From positions 1 to 37,799 of the forward strand of contig CAZNJD010000078.1 of the NCBI GenBank assembly GCA_964573285.1: a stretch of DNA of 37,799 nucleotides, in the 5' to 3' direction. This stretch comes from UBA1140 sp964573285. GTDB taxonomy: Bacteria > Campylobacterota > Campylobacteria > Campylobacterales > Sulfurovaceae. Of this stretch, positions 1 to 8,328 are shown in pieces; positions within the stretch are counted from its first letter, which is position 1, and each line of letters starts with the position of its first letter. The notes beneath the pieces are model-generated. The model was not told where the DNA came from and searched no databases. It worked only from the letters and a program-made list of their open reading frames with translations. A program made the translations under genes and the position numbers.

Positions 1-485
1 TTTTTTTTACAATAGGGTTGACTATTTATAATTCTAAATTTCTCAATATCACTATCAAACTCTTTTATATAACTATCCAATCTATCTTCTAATTCATTTT
101 TAATAATTAAACTATATAAATTTTCATATCTATTTTTAGTTGCTTTATTGCTACTTTGAAATTTTATGTCTATTTTTAAATCATTTAAATTTGTTTTTAT
201 TTGACTCTTTTTATAATCTTCTATCTTTTCATCTATAAAATTATTGATAAATTTTTTTCCAATCTCTTTCCATAAATCCCATAAAATATCAGCTATATAC
301 CGTGTAGTAATAATTTTTTTTAAATTATTTTTAGAATTACTTATATAAATAGCCTCTATTAGTGCTGTTTTGCCTACATTATTTTTTCCACCAATCAAAT
401 TAACTCTTCCAAACCCCTCAGCCTTAAAATCCTCAAAACATTTAAAATCTTTAATCTCTATATTTTTTATGAAATGTTCGCTCAT
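1..485 (-). CDS. AAA-type ATP-binding protein, N-terminal part (runs off the window)
   Basis: A minus-strand reading frame starts with ATG at 485 and stays open to the window edge, giving about 161 residues. The ribosome binding site AAAAAAGGAG lies just upstream (about 490-500). A P-loop, GGKNNVGKT, sits at residues 32-40, after a beta-strand/loop start (NIEIKDFKCFEDF) that is typical of RecF/OLD/SMC-like ATPases of the AAA_15/AAA_21 type. After the P-loop comes a charged, probably helical region rich in Lys, Asp and Asn. The Walker B and signature motifs lie outside the window, so the subfamily cannot be settled; overcoming-lysogeny-defect (OLD)-like nucleases, defence ATPases and plain housekeeping ATPases all begin this way. 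It follows hisH on the same strand, separated from it by a hairpin repeat. Confidence 0.8.
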   Translation of the reverse strand, partial: MSEHFIKNIEIKDFKCFEDFKAEGFGRVNLIGGKNNVGKTALIEAIYISNSKNNLKKIITTRYIADILWDLWKEIGKKFINNFIDEKIEDYKKSQIKTNLNDLKIDIKFQSSNKATKNRYENLYSLIIKNELEDRLDSYIKEFDSDIEKFRIINSQPYCKK

Positions 486-509
486 TGGTTCTCCTTTTTT
501 GGTTTTGTC

Positions 510-529
510 GGTGCGTTGGTAAACGCACC
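510..529. repeat. GC-rich perfect hairpin (REP/MITE-like repeat unit) next to the hisH stop codon
   Basis: GGTGCGTT (510-517) and AACGCACC (522-529) form a perfect 8-bp inverted repeat around a 4-base loop. It is far richer in GC than its surroundings. On the minus strand it begins directly after the hisH stop codon (530-532) and lies in the hisH-ATPase gap. No T-tract follows on either strand, so it does not look like a classical rho-independent terminator. The TAGGGTGCGTT...AACGCACC pattern resembles a short repeat common between genes in many proteobacteria (from memory). Confidence 0.6.
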
Positions 530-1159
530 CTACAGGTTTATGAAATTTTCTATAATCTTTAAGCCATTTTCGTGGCTTTTTTCTGGGTGGGGTTGAATAC
601 CGTAGATGTTGTTTTTGTTTACTGCACTTGTAAACTCATATCCGTAATGTGTTTTTCCTATGGCATACTTATCATCACATACTGCGTGATATGAGTGGAC
701 GAAGTATAGATAGAAATCATTTGGTAAATCCTTTAATAAAAGAGAAGGTAATGGCTTGTCTCTACGGGGGTATTGAAATAGTTCATTCCATCCCATGTGG
801 GGGACTTTTAGTTTATGGTCAAATTGAGATTTGTCAAATGCAACGACTTTGCCCTCGATTAATCCTAATCCTTTATGGTCTCCAAACTCTTCACTGCTCT
901 CAAATAGTAGTTGCATACCCAAGCAGATACCCAATAGGGGTTTTCCACTATTGGCATACTCTTTTATGGCATCATCCATGCCATTCTCTTTGAGATGTTC
1001 CATTGCATCACCAAAAGCACCAACTCCTGGTAAAATAAGTTTATCATAATCTTTTAATCTCTCTGGGTTGCTCTCTATGGCTATATCTGCACCTATACTC
1101 TCAAAAGCATTAATAACTGATGCTAAATTTCCCATATTATAATCTACAATTCCTATCAA
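530..1159 (-). CDS. hisH: Imidazole glycerol phosphate synthase, glutamine amidotransferase subunit HisH
   Basis: This is a class I glutamine amidotransferase of 209 residues, close to the usual 195-210. It supplies ammonia from glutamine to the HisF cyclase, making IGP and AICAR in histidine biosynthesis in the cytoplasm. The catalytic triad is visible: Cys79 in LLGICLGMQ, and His191 and Glu193 in IQPHPEKSH. The N-terminus (IGIVDYNMGN) and the oxyanion strand (LILPGVGAFGDAM) are typical. No hisF is seen nearby, which is not alarming because histidine genes are often scattered in Campylobacterota. Its place beside surface-glycan genes leaves open a role as the amidotransferase of a sugar-modifying pair, as known for HisH paralogues in LPS loci, but the sequence looks like ordinary HisH. 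The TAG stop directly abuts the hairpin repeat at 510-529. Confidence 0.93.
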   Translation of the reverse strand: MIGIVDYNMGNLASVINAFESIGADIAIESNPERLKDYDKLILPGVGAFGDAMEHLKENGMDDAIKEYANSGKPLLGICLGMQLLFESSEEFGDHKGLGLIEGKVVAFDKSQFDHKLKVPHMGWNELFQYPRRDKPLPSLLLKDLPNDFYLYFVHSYHAVCDDKYAIGKTHYGYEFTSAVNKNNIYGIQPHPEKSHENGLKIIENFINL

Positions 1160-1269
1160 AGGTTATTCCTTAGTATTAATTATCGTGATTATATCAAAAT
1201 AAGTTAAACCATTAAGTAAAAATTGTGAATAGTATTTGTAAAATTGGTTTCCAACTTCAAGGATTATAT

Positions 1270-2151
1270 ATGCTAGATTATTTTACCCATAAGTTTGACC
1301 CTAATCAGATTACTTTAGTTATGACTATTTTAGTCAAGAATGAGGCGGATATTATAGAAGCAAATATTAAAACTCATAACTCTTTAGGAGTTGATGCTTT
1401 TGTTATTATGGATAATGGTTCAACTGATGGAACAAGAGAGATTTTATCTAACCTAAAAGATGAGTTTGAGATAACTATTGTTGATGATAGTGGATACTAT
1501 CAGCAGAAAAAATTTATGACTAAACTAGCGTTTTTAGCAAAAAAGATATATAAACCTAATTGGATTATCAATAATGATGCAGATGAATTTTGGATACCAA
1601 ACAAGAGTGGGTCTTTAAAAGAGTATCTCAATTTTAAAGGTGGAGTTTTACGAGTAGATAGATTTAATATGATACCTCCATTGGAGTCTGTAGAGAGAGA
1701 AAATATATTTTTTGACTCTATCTATGAGGTATCCAATCAGATTAACTATAGAGTAGCAAAGAGAGAAGATATATCTGTTCTTTTAGGTCAAGCTAGTAGA
1801 AAAGTAATAACCAACCCTTATGGATTAATTAAGATAAATTCAGGTAATCACTCAGCAGAGCATATAGCATTTTGGAATAAAAAATATAGCAAAGATATAA
1901 AAAATTATCACTATCCAATTAGAAGCTATAAGCAGTTTGAGAAGAGAGTTATTACAAGAAAAGAGGTATTGGAGAACTTTCCAAATGTCAAAATGGGTAA
2001 CCATTATAGAGTATTGGTATCCAAATATAATAGGGGTGAGCTAAAAGAGGAGTATAGAAAGTTTATATTTAAACAAAATGAAATAGAGTTACTTAAAAAG
2101 ATAGGTGTTGTATCTGAAAATAGAATACCTTTTGAAACTATAATAAGATAA
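1270..2151 (+). CDS. Family 2-type glycosyltransferase (copy 1)
   Basis: This 293-residue glycosyltransferase of the GT2/Glyco_tranf_2_4 type probably adds a sugar to a surface polysaccharide or lipooligosaccharide on the cytoplasmic face. It shows TILVKNEADIIEANI (residues 19-33), VIMDNGSTDGTREIL (45-59) and the metal-binding DADE at 103-106 in NNDADEFW. The frame is open upstream to 1225, but the start is placed at ATG 1270: AAGGA (1259-1263) lies seven bases before it, and the paralogue at 4300-5205 starts at exactly this residue. The two copies match without gaps at 78 of the first 110 residues. It is followed after 3 bases by a capsule-synthesis-like gene, so the two are probably cotranscribed. 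The donor and acceptor sugars are unknown. Confidence 0.85.
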   Translation: MLDYFTHKFDPNQITLVMTILVKNEADIIEANIKTHNSLGVDAFVIMDNGSTDGTREILSNLKDEFEITIVDDSGYYQQKKFMTKLAFLAKKIYKPNWIINNDADEFWIPNKSGSLKEYLNFKGGVLRVDRFNMIPPLESVERENIFFDSIYEVSNQINYRVAKREDISVLLGQASRKVITNPYGLIKINSGNHSAEHIAFWNKKYSKDIKNYHYPIRSYKQFEKRVITRKEVLENFPNVKMGNHYRVLVSKYNRGELKEEYRKFIFKQNEIELLKKIGVVSENRIPFETIIR

Positions 2152-2154
2152 GAT

Positions 2155-3474
2155 ATGAATACACTAATATATGGAATGCATTGGAAAAGTCAAACTAAAG
2201 CTATTAAAGAGTTAGAGAGTGAGGGTTTAATAGATGTAAAGATTTGGATAGGAAAAAATAGAGAAAATAGTATAAATATAGGCAGACTAAGAAGAGTAAG
2301 AATAGAAAAAGAGCCATATAGTGGAATAAATAGTGATATTTATGATGAGGTTTATAAGGAGGCATTTTCCACATTTTTAGATATGTTTTGGAGAAATCCA
2401 TCTCAATATGCTATTACTCATCAAGAGGCGATTAATCTATATAACTACTTTTTTGATTACTTCTCTAATCTATTAGAGAGAGAAAAAATTGAGCTTATGC
2501 TATTTTATATGTTTCCCCATTTTGGAAGTGATTATCTATTGAGTGTAATTGCTAAATATAAAAATATTAAAATGGTTCTAATGTATCAATCTCTAATTCC
2601 AAATCGCTTTCAGTATGTCACTTCATTGGAGGATTATGGTAAATTTAATAGCTCTATTGTGGAGTTTGATTATCCATATCAGAAGATTGAGTTTGGGACA
2701 AAAAAGGTTCAATTCTATATGAAAAATATAAAACTAAAATATAGAAGCTGTAACTATACATTACTTATTAAATTAAGAAGATATATCTTTAGAAGTGTAG
2801 GGAGAATGACACTTTTAGGTTTAATTAAGAGTTATATTGATTGTCTAAAATTCAAATATAACTATAATAGATTAAAAGATAATAAAATCAACACCTCAAA
2901 AAAATTTGTCTATTTCCCTCTCCAGATGCAACCAGAGATGACAACTTCTACTCTAGGAGGAGTATATACCGACCAACTTTTAGCTATAGAGAGGATTTCT
3001 AATATCATTCCTAATGATTGGATTATATATGTAAAAGAAAACCCAAAACAGTTAGAAGCTCATAGAGGAGAGTTTTTTTTTAAACGGCTATCACTGATAA
3101 AAAAGGCTAAATATATCTCAAAAGAGGTAAATAGCTTTGATTTAATTGATAGTTGCCAATTTGTAGCCACAATTACAGGAACTGCTGGATGGGAGGCTCT
3201 ATTGGCTCAAAAACCCTCTGTTATATTTGGACAGACTTGGTATCAAGAGTTTCAAGGAGTTATAAAATACTCTAATACTATAACCTTAGAAGAGATACTA
3301 GATACCAAAATAGATAAAAAAAAGCTAGAAAAGGAGTATAATAATTTTATAAAAAAAACAGCAAATGGAGTAGTTGACCGTGGATATATTGCAAATTTTC
3401 CTAATTATAGTGATGAGAATAATAGCAAATTTTTAAAAGAGTCTTTATCTGAAATTATTAAAAAGATACTATAA
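2155..3474 (+). CDS. Capsule/surface polysaccharide biosynthesis protein (putative glycosyltransferase)
   Basis: A 439-residue soluble protein with a GT-B-like layout. The C-terminal half contains IIYVKENPKQLE, then VATITGTAGWEALLAQKP and VIFGQTWYQEF. These resemble the nucleotide-sugar binding region of capsule-synthesis (KpsC/KpsS, PF05159-like) and related surface-carbohydrate proteins. QPEMTTSTLGGVYTDQL, in the middle, fits the same family. No signal peptide or membrane segment is obvious. It sits 3 bases after the first GT2 gene. A second GT2/capsule-synthesis pair lies downstream in opposite orientation, suggesting that the two protein types work as a unit. The family call is fairly secure; the sugar transferred is unknown. 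Confidence 0.72.
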   Translation: MNTLIYGMHWKSQTKAIKELESEGLIDVKIWIGKNRENSINIGRLRRVRIEKEPYSGINSDIYDEVYKEAFSTFLDMFWRNPSQYAITHQEAINLYNYFFDYFSNLLEREKIELMLFYMFPHFGSDYLLSVIAKYKNIKMVLMYQSLIPNRFQYVTSLEDYGKFNSSIVEFDYPYQKIEFGTKKVQFYMKNIKLKYRSCNYTLLIKLRRYIFRSVGRMTLLGLIKSYIDCLKFKYNYNRLKDNKINTSKKFVYFPLQMQPEMTTSTLGGVYTDQLLAIERISNIIPNDWIIYVKENPKQLEAHRGEFFFKRLSLIKKAKYISKEVNSFDLIDSCQFVATITGTAGWEALLAQKPSVIFGQTWYQEFQGVIKYSNTITLEEILDTKIDKKKLEKEYNNFIKKTANGVVDRGYIANFPNYSDENNSKFLKESLSEIIKKIL

Positions 3475-3502
3475 AAGTAAAATAGTTATAATAAAAATAT
3501 GT

Positions 3503-3508
3503 TATAAT
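3503..3508 (+). promoter_or_regulatory. Candidate -10 element for the lipoprotein gene at 3539
   Basis: TATAAT lies about 31 bases before the lipoprotein start, in a short gap after the capsule-type gene. No convincing -35 is seen, which is normal for Campylobacterota sigma-70 promoters. Similar AT-rich strings are common here, so this is tentative. Confidence 0.4.
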
Positions 3509-3538
3509 TAGTGACAATTTTTGAAAAAGGATTTTATT

Positions 3539-3856
3539 ATGAAGAAAACAATGATATTTATTGCTATGACTATATTTATAGTTTTATTTATGGGATGTAC
3601 TCCAAAAACTGCTGGTCAAGATAGTGCCTATTTGAATGCAAATCGTGGAGCAGCAGGAGCTCAAATTAGTAAAGCAGAAGCAGAGCAATATCATAGACAG
3701 CAAGGGTTAACAGCTGATGAAATTCGTTTAGAAAATATGAAAAGAAGACAAACAACAGATAGTATAGAAGAAGGGGCATCAGCTGCTAGTTCAACTTCAA
3801 GTGCCATTAAAAATGGTGTAGGGGCAATTAGAAGTCTAAAAGACCTTTTTAATTAA
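3539..3856 (+). CDS. Small lipoprotein of unknown function
   Basis: A 105-residue protein with a lipoprotein signal peptide: a Lys-Lys start, a hydrophobic core and a lipobox ending FMGC with Cys20. The start is taken as ATG 3539, preceded by AAAAAGGA (3524-3531), rather than the in-frame TTG at 3521, which would overlap that ribosome binding site. The mature part is small and polar, with an Ala/Gly/Ser-rich stretch, a helical region (QISKAEAEQYHRQQGL, then TADEIRLENMKRRQ) and an Ala/Ser-rich tail (EEGASAASSTSSAIKNG). I do not recognise the family. It sits 6 bases before another lipoprotein gene, between two glycosyltransferase pairs, so a cell-envelope role is plausible but unproven. Confidence 0.75.
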   Translation: MKKTMIFIAMTIFIVLFMGCTPKTAGQDSAYLNANRGAAGAQISKAEAEQYHRQQGLTADEIRLENMKRRQTTDSIEEGASAASSTSSAIKNGVGAIRSLKDLFN

Positions 3857-3862
3857 AATAAA

Positions 3863-4303
3863 ATGATAAATATTTTTTTTATTCTCTTCTCTATATTTAT
3901 AATAGGGTGTGCTAATACATCTACTGTTAAAGTAAATAGTATTCCATCTAAAAATACATCAGTTATAAAAGAGAGTACCACGAAGAAGAGTTCTATTAAT
4001 AATAAAGAAGTTCATTACCGTAACCGTTATGGTGATGATTTTGGATATTTTGATAGAGATGGATATTATTGCAATAACATATACTATCCTTATGATAATA
4101 GATATAGATATGAAGATAGACTCTATAGGAGAGGTTATTTCAGTACAAATGTTAAACATATTCAAGTATATGAAGATGATGATAGAGGAGATGGATATTA
4201 CTATCCTGTCTCTAGTACACATCCAAAAAAAAGAGTTATGCACCCAGAACATCTTGAAGAGAGAAATATAGGCTCTGGGGGATATTATAATTTGAAATAT
4301 TAA
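3863..4303 (+). CDS. Tyr/Asp/Arg-rich small lipoprotein, unknown function
   Basis: A 146-residue predicted lipoprotein with a short hydrophobic start and the lipobox FIIGC (Cys16). The mature part has a Ser/Thr/Lys-rich linker followed by a low-complexity region very rich in Tyr, Asp, Arg and Gly (YRNRYGDDFGYFDRDGYY, then YPYDNRYRYEDRLYRRGY), and ends in GSGGYYNLKY. It could be an extended surface or periplasmic protein; no known domain is recognised. It follows the preceding lipoprotein by 6 bases. Its stop codon overlaps by 4 bases the stop of the convergent glycosyltransferase gene at 4300-5205. Confidence 0.7.
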   Translation: MINIFFILFSIFIIGCANTSTVKVNSIPSKNTSVIKESTTKKSSINNKEVHYRNRYGDDFGYFDRDGYYCNNIYYPYDNRYRYEDRLYRRGYFSTNVKHIQVYEDDDRGDGYYYPVSSTHPKKRVMHPEHLEERNIGSGGYYNLKY

Positions 4304-5205
4304 TATATAATTTTGGATTTAACACTCTTAGTATATTTGATAATATCATATTTTAAGAGTGTATCTATATCTTTTTGATTAAACACAATACTATTTTTGA
4401 ACTCATCAAAAAGTTTTCCCTCATTATAGAGTTGTACCCATCGTCTATAGTGTGGTCCCATACTTACTTTTTTGCTACTTTCCAAAAGTCGTTTTCTATT
4501 TTTGATATTTTGTTCGAATTGAGTATAACTTCTTATAGGATAGTGAAATACCTCTATATCTTTAAATCGTTTAATTTTATCATATCCTGAACGAAGATAA
4601 TCTCTCATATTTCTGATATGAAGTGCTTTGTGATTTCCACCTCTAAGATAGATAAGTCCATAAGGATTTATAATAGTTTTCGGACCAATTTTAGTTAAAA
4701 TTATAGATAGTTTTTCACTTGTTAACTGCTTCTCTTTGGAGTAAAATACAGGATTTTCTACTAGATAAGAGGTATCAAAAAAATATTTCTCTCTTTCTAA
4801 TATCATATTATATCTATCAACAGTAAGCACACTACCTTTAAAAGCCAAATTTTCTTTGAGATTTAAATCATTTTTAGGTAACCAAAACTCATCAGCATCA
4901 TTATTAATAACCCAATCAGCTTTGAGCCTTTTTTTAGCAATCATAGCTAACTGTTTCATCCATTTAGCTTGATTATAATCACCTTTTTCATCTATAACTA
5001 TTATCTCAAACTCTTTTACTAATTTACTTAAAATCTCTCTAGTTCCATCTATTGAACCATTATCCATTATAACAAAAGCATCAACACCTAAACTCGCATG
5101 AGTTCGTATATTGGCTTCTATAATATCAGCTTCATCTCTTACCAATATTGTCATAACTAGACGGAAATTATTTGTATCAAACTTATGAAAAAAATAATCT
5201 AACAT
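4300..5205 (-). CDS. Family 2-type glycosyltransferase (copy 2)
   Basis: A 301-residue paralogue of the glycosyltransferase at 1270-2151, identical at 78 of the first 110 positions with no gaps, including SLGVDAFVIMDNGS and NNDADEFW (DADE at 103-106). The C-terminal halves have diverged but share the RSYTQFE/RSYKQFE, NPYGLI and MG(N/P)HYR segments. It is the last gene of a five-gene minus-strand operon, and its start overlaps the end of the capsule-type gene before it by 7 bases. It probably adds a sugar to the same surface glycan. Divergence in the second half suggests a different acceptor from copy 1. The substrate is unknown. Confidence 0.86.
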   Translation of the reverse strand: MLDYFFHKFDTNNFRLVMTILVRDEADIIEANIRTHASLGVDAFVIMDNGSIDGTREILSKLVKEFEIIVIDEKGDYNQAKWMKQLAMIAKKRLKADWVINNDADEFWLPKNDLNLKENLAFKGSVLTVDRYNMILEREKYFFDTSYLVENPVFYSKEKQLTSEKLSIILTKIGPKTIINPYGLIYLRGGNHKALHIRNMRDYLRSGYDKIKRFKDIEVFHYPIRSYTQFEQNIKNRKRLLESSKKVSMGPHYRRWVQLYNEGKLFDEFKNSIVFNQKDIDTLLKYDIIKYTKSVKSKIIY

Positions 5206-6305
5206 CTCTCCTCCTCTATCTTTCTCTCTATCTCTTTATAATGTTTGGTATCAGGATTACGCCAATTAGTTGGGATAAGATAATCTTCATATAGATAGTG
5301 CAAAAAGTTGTTAATTAGTGGTTCATCTATACTCCACTCATCTATATTTTTTAAAATATTCAAAATCTGCTCTTTAGAATTTGCTGTTTTTACAATACCA
5401 GTAATCGCAAAAAAAGCTTCACCCAAAACTATAACTCGTTTTTTGAATAATAGAGACTCCATAGCTACACTAGAATTTATAGTTATAATAGCTGTAGCAT
5501 TTTCTATAAGTGTTTGGGTATTTTGAGAACTAAACTCTATCTTATTAGTAGCTTTTTGATGTAATAGAGTATAATCACTAACTCTATCAGATGGATGTTC
5601 TTTTATCACAAAAACTATATTTAATTGTCCTGATAACCACTCTATTATCTCAAAAAGCTCAACCATATCTCTTATCCAAGGTGAGTGCTGAATGATTTGC
5701 GTATCATATGCTACTTGAAAAGGGATAAATATATACTCTTTTGGTAATTTGGTATTAAACTGTTTTTGCTCTTTTTTAGAGACTCTCACCTCCAAGCTTT
5801 GTGGTAAAACTCTATTCTGATATTTTAGATTTTGATAAAAATTAGTATCTCTAGGTAATGAATTAGACGCATTAACCCCCACAAAATCCATGGTGGTACT
5901 ATTTGGTAAAACTCCATTTTCAAAAAATATAGGTTTGACATCTAAAAGTTTAGCAACTTCTAATATAATATCTTGATAAAACTTCTTGCCATTCCAAAGT
6001 ATGATATAATCAGGGTTATAATAGCTAAGTACTTTAAATGCTACCATTACCACCCAAGGAAGTTGAAACTGTAATAGTTTTTTATATAGATATTTATATA
6101 TTTTACTACTATATTTCACCTCCATCTCTATATATTTACTCTCCAAAATAGCTTTTTTATCTATATTTTTAAGCAGTTTTAATCCTCTCAATGATAAATT
6201 AAAAGAGGGAAAAAATTGAATTTTACTAGGATAAGGTAAATTGGTAGCTAGATGTTGAAAATAGATATATTGGCGTTTGGTAACAGCAAAAAATAAAATT
6301 TTCAT
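5199..6305 (-). CDS. KpsS-like capsule polysaccharide synthesis protein
   Basis: A 368-residue member of the capsule_synth family (PF05159 type; KpsS and KpsC are Kdo transferases that build the linker of lipid-anchored capsules). The KpsS-like region is clear in the middle: PDYIILWNGKKFYQDI, then KPIFFENGVLPN and GVNASNSLPRDTNFY. The C-terminal donor-site motif is INSSVAMESLLFKKRV followed by LGEAFF. It overlaps lpxL by 4 bases and the second GT2 gene by 7, so the three are translationally coupled. No kpsC, kpsF or ABC capsule exporter lies in the window, so the product may modify LOS/LPS rather than a capsule. The family is secure; the exact activity is not. Confidence 0.82.
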   Translation of the reverse strand: MKILFFAVTKRQYIYFQHLATNLPYPSKIQFFPSFNLSLRGLKLLKNIDKKAILESKYIEMEVKYSSKIYKYLYKKLLQFQLPWVVMVAFKVLSYYNPDYIILWNGKKFYQDIILEVAKLLDVKPIFFENGVLPNSTTMDFVGVNASNSLPRDTNFYQNLKYQNRVLPQSLEVRVSKKEQKQFNTKLPKEYIFIPFQVAYDTQIIQHSPWIRDMVELFEIIEWLSGQLNIVFVIKEHPSDRVSDYTLLHQKATNKIEFSSQNTQTLIENATAIITINSSVAMESLLFKKRVIVLGEAFFAITGIVKTANSKEQILNILKNIDEWSIDEPLINNFLHYLYEDYLIPTNWRNPDTKHYKEIERKIEEERC

Positions 6306-7213
6306 GATTTATATCTTTGATAAATCTCTGGATAAAAACCTTTCCATCGTTTATGTACCCAAAACCACTCATTAGGTTTAGCTCTAATTATATCTTCCAT
6401 TACTTTGGCTTGGGCTTGTGTCATACTCAATATATCAGCCTCTTTATCTTCTGTTTTGATAAAAGGAAGAGGTTGATAAAATGTTATAGTATAGTTCTGA
6501 TAATCATCTGTAGAGATGTATGCAGGAATTACAGCAACTTCAAAATTCCTAGCTATTACAGAAGCAGATGGAGAGTGTAGAGCCTTGTGTCCAAAAAACT
6601 CAACCTCTACCCCTCCTTGTTTAACTCCTAAATGTTGGTCTAGTAGCAGTCCAACTGCTTTTCCATTTTTAAGGGCTTTGAGCAGACCTTTCATTGCCCC
6701 TTTACGATAAACCATCTCTACACCAAACTGTTCTCTATTTTTAATAAGAACTCTATCCATCAAATCAGAGTCTAATTTTCTCCCTACCCCTACAAGTGTA
6801 ATTCCAAATTTGGCTGTAATAGCAGGAGGTAGTAGTTCCCAATTTCCATAATGTCCTGTAACAAAAATTATCTTTTTATTTTTATCAATAAACTCTTGCA
6901 AAATATGCTCATTTTTAAATGTAATATTTTGCAAAAGTTCACTACTGCTTCTACCATTTCGTCGCATAAAACCAATAATAGTTTGAAGTAGATTATAAAA
7001 TACTCTTTTGCCTATATCATCTCTATCTTTTTGAGTCAGTTTATTATCAAATGCCAACTTTAAATTAGCATTGATAATATGATGATGTTTTTTATCCACT
7101 TTATAAGCAAATGAACTTAACCCTTTGAGGAGATAGTTCATTATATTTATAGGTAATATTTTGGCTAAAAAAGCAAAACTATTATAAGTAAAAAGATATA
7201 GATAATCTACCAT
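6302..7213 (-). CDS. Lipid A biosynthesis acyltransferase (LpxL/HtrB family)
   Basis: A 303-residue protein of the LpxL/LpxM/HtrB family, which adds a secondary acyl chain from acyl-ACP to Kdo-lipid A on the inner face of the inner membrane. The catalytic HX4(D/E) motif is present as HYGNWE (His121, Glu126). Downstream motifs fit the family: VGVGRKLDSDLMD, GLLLDQHLGVKQGGVEVEFFG and NEWFWVHKRWKG near the C-terminus. The N-terminus is hydrophobic and probably membrane-associated. It stands between a UDP-glucuronate epimerase-like gene (6 bases upstream) and a KpsS-like gene (4-base overlap), placing lipid A maturation in the same operon as glycan synthesis. Which chain it adds cannot be told from the sequence. 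Confidence 0.9.
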   Translation of the reverse strand: MVDYLYLFTYNSFAFLAKILPINIMNYLLKGLSSFAYKVDKKHHHIINANLKLAFDNKLTQKDRDDIGKRVFYNLLQTIIGFMRRNGRSSSELLQNITFKNEHILQEFIDKNKKIIFVTGHYGNWELLPPAITAKFGITLVGVGRKLDSDLMDRVLIKNREQFGVEMVYRKGAMKGLLKALKNGKAVGLLLDQHLGVKQGGVEVEFFGHKALHSPSASVIARNFEVAVIPAYISTDDYQNYTITFYQPLPFIKTEDKEADILSMTQAQAKVMEDIIRAKPNEWFWVHKRWKGFYPEIYQRYKS

Positions 7214-7219
7214 ATAGAC

Positions 7220-8293
7220 CTATCGCTCTATTTTAAAAAACTCTAAATACCAATCCACAAAGTTATCTATACCCTCTTGGATTGGTGTTGCAGGTTGATA
7301 GTTCAAATCCTCTACCAAATCAGTTACATCTGCATAAGTAGCAGGTACATCACCTGGTTGAATTGGCATCATATTTTTTTCTATAGTTGTTTTTAGTTTA
7401 TTCTCTATAGCTGTGATAAAGTCCATGAGTTTTACAGGATTATTATTACCAATATTATAGACCTTATAAGGAGCAGAAGAGGTAGATACTCGTCCATCAA
7501 TACCATTCCATTTTGGGTCAGGTTTAGATGGATTATCAAGCACTCTTATAACACCCTCTACAATATCATCTATATAAGTAAAATCTCTAAGCATATCACC
7601 ATTATTAAATACATTAATACTGTTACCCTCTAGGGCTGCTTTGACAAATAAAAATAGTGCCATATCAGGTCGTCCCCAAGGTCCATAAACAGTAAAAAAT
7701 CTAAGTCCAGTAGTTGAGATACCATATAGATGTGAATATGTATGAGCCATCAACTCATTTGATTTTTTACTTGCTGCATATAGAGATATTGGATGGTCAA
7801 CATTATGTTCGGTAGAAAATGGTAACTCCTCATTAAGTCCATAAACAGATGAACTAGATGCATAAGCTATATTATTAACATTGTTGTGACGACATGCTTC
7901 AAGTAGATTTGCAAAGCCTACAATATTGCTTTGAATATAAGCATCAGGGTTGATTAGACTATATCTAACTCCTGCTTGAGCCGCTAGATTACAAACAGCA
8001 TCAAATTTTTGCTCTTCAAAGAGTTTCATAATATTCTCTTTGTCTTCTAGGTTTAGCTTGATAAACTTTAAATTTGGATTTTTGGATGAAGTCAATATGT
8101 TATTATACTCTATATTTTCACCATCTTCTAGCTTTTGGATAATCCCTGTTCGCTCTAATCGTCCATATTTGACATTAATATCATAATAGTCATTGATACA
8201 ATCAAGCCCTACTACCTCATCACCTCTTGCTACCATTTTATCGGCCAATGCCGAACCTATAAACCCTGCTGTTCCTGTAATCAATACTTTCAT
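7220..8293 (-). CDS. NAD-dependent epimerase, probable UDP-glucuronate 4-epimerase
   Basis: A 357-residue extended short-chain dehydrogenase. The NAD-binding Rossmann motif GTAGFIG is at residues 7-13, the SSSSVYG strand at 147-152, and the catalytic Tyr172-Lys176 (YAASK) follows. DYYDINVKYGRLE, near residue 36, and TGLRFFTVYGPWGRPDMALF are characteristic of UDP-glucuronate 4-epimerases (CapI/LpsL-like), which make UDP-galacturonate for surface polysaccharides. It is the second gene of the minus-strand envelope operon, with lpxL 6 bases downstream. A related UDP-hexose 4-epimerase activity cannot be excluded. Confidence 0.87.
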   Translation of the reverse strand: MKVLITGTAGFIGSALADKMVARGDEVVGLDCINDYYDINVKYGRLERTGIIQKLEDGENIEYNNILTSSKNPNLKFIKLNLEDKENIMKLFEEQKFDAVCNLAAQAGVRYSLINPDAYIQSNIVGFANLLEACRHNNVNNIAYASSSSVYGLNEELPFSTEHNVDHPISLYAASKKSNELMAHTYSHLYGISTTGLRFFTVYGPWGRPDMALFLFVKAALEGNSINVFNNGDMLRDFTYIDDIVEGVIRVLDNPSKPDPKWNGIDGRVSTSSAPYKVYNIGNNNPVKLMDFITAIENKLKTTIEKNMMPIQPGDVPATYADVTDLVEDLNYQPATPIQEGIDNFVDWYLEFFKIER

Positions 8294-8328
8294 TACTATC
8301 CTATGTTATTAAATATTTAAAATTATAT

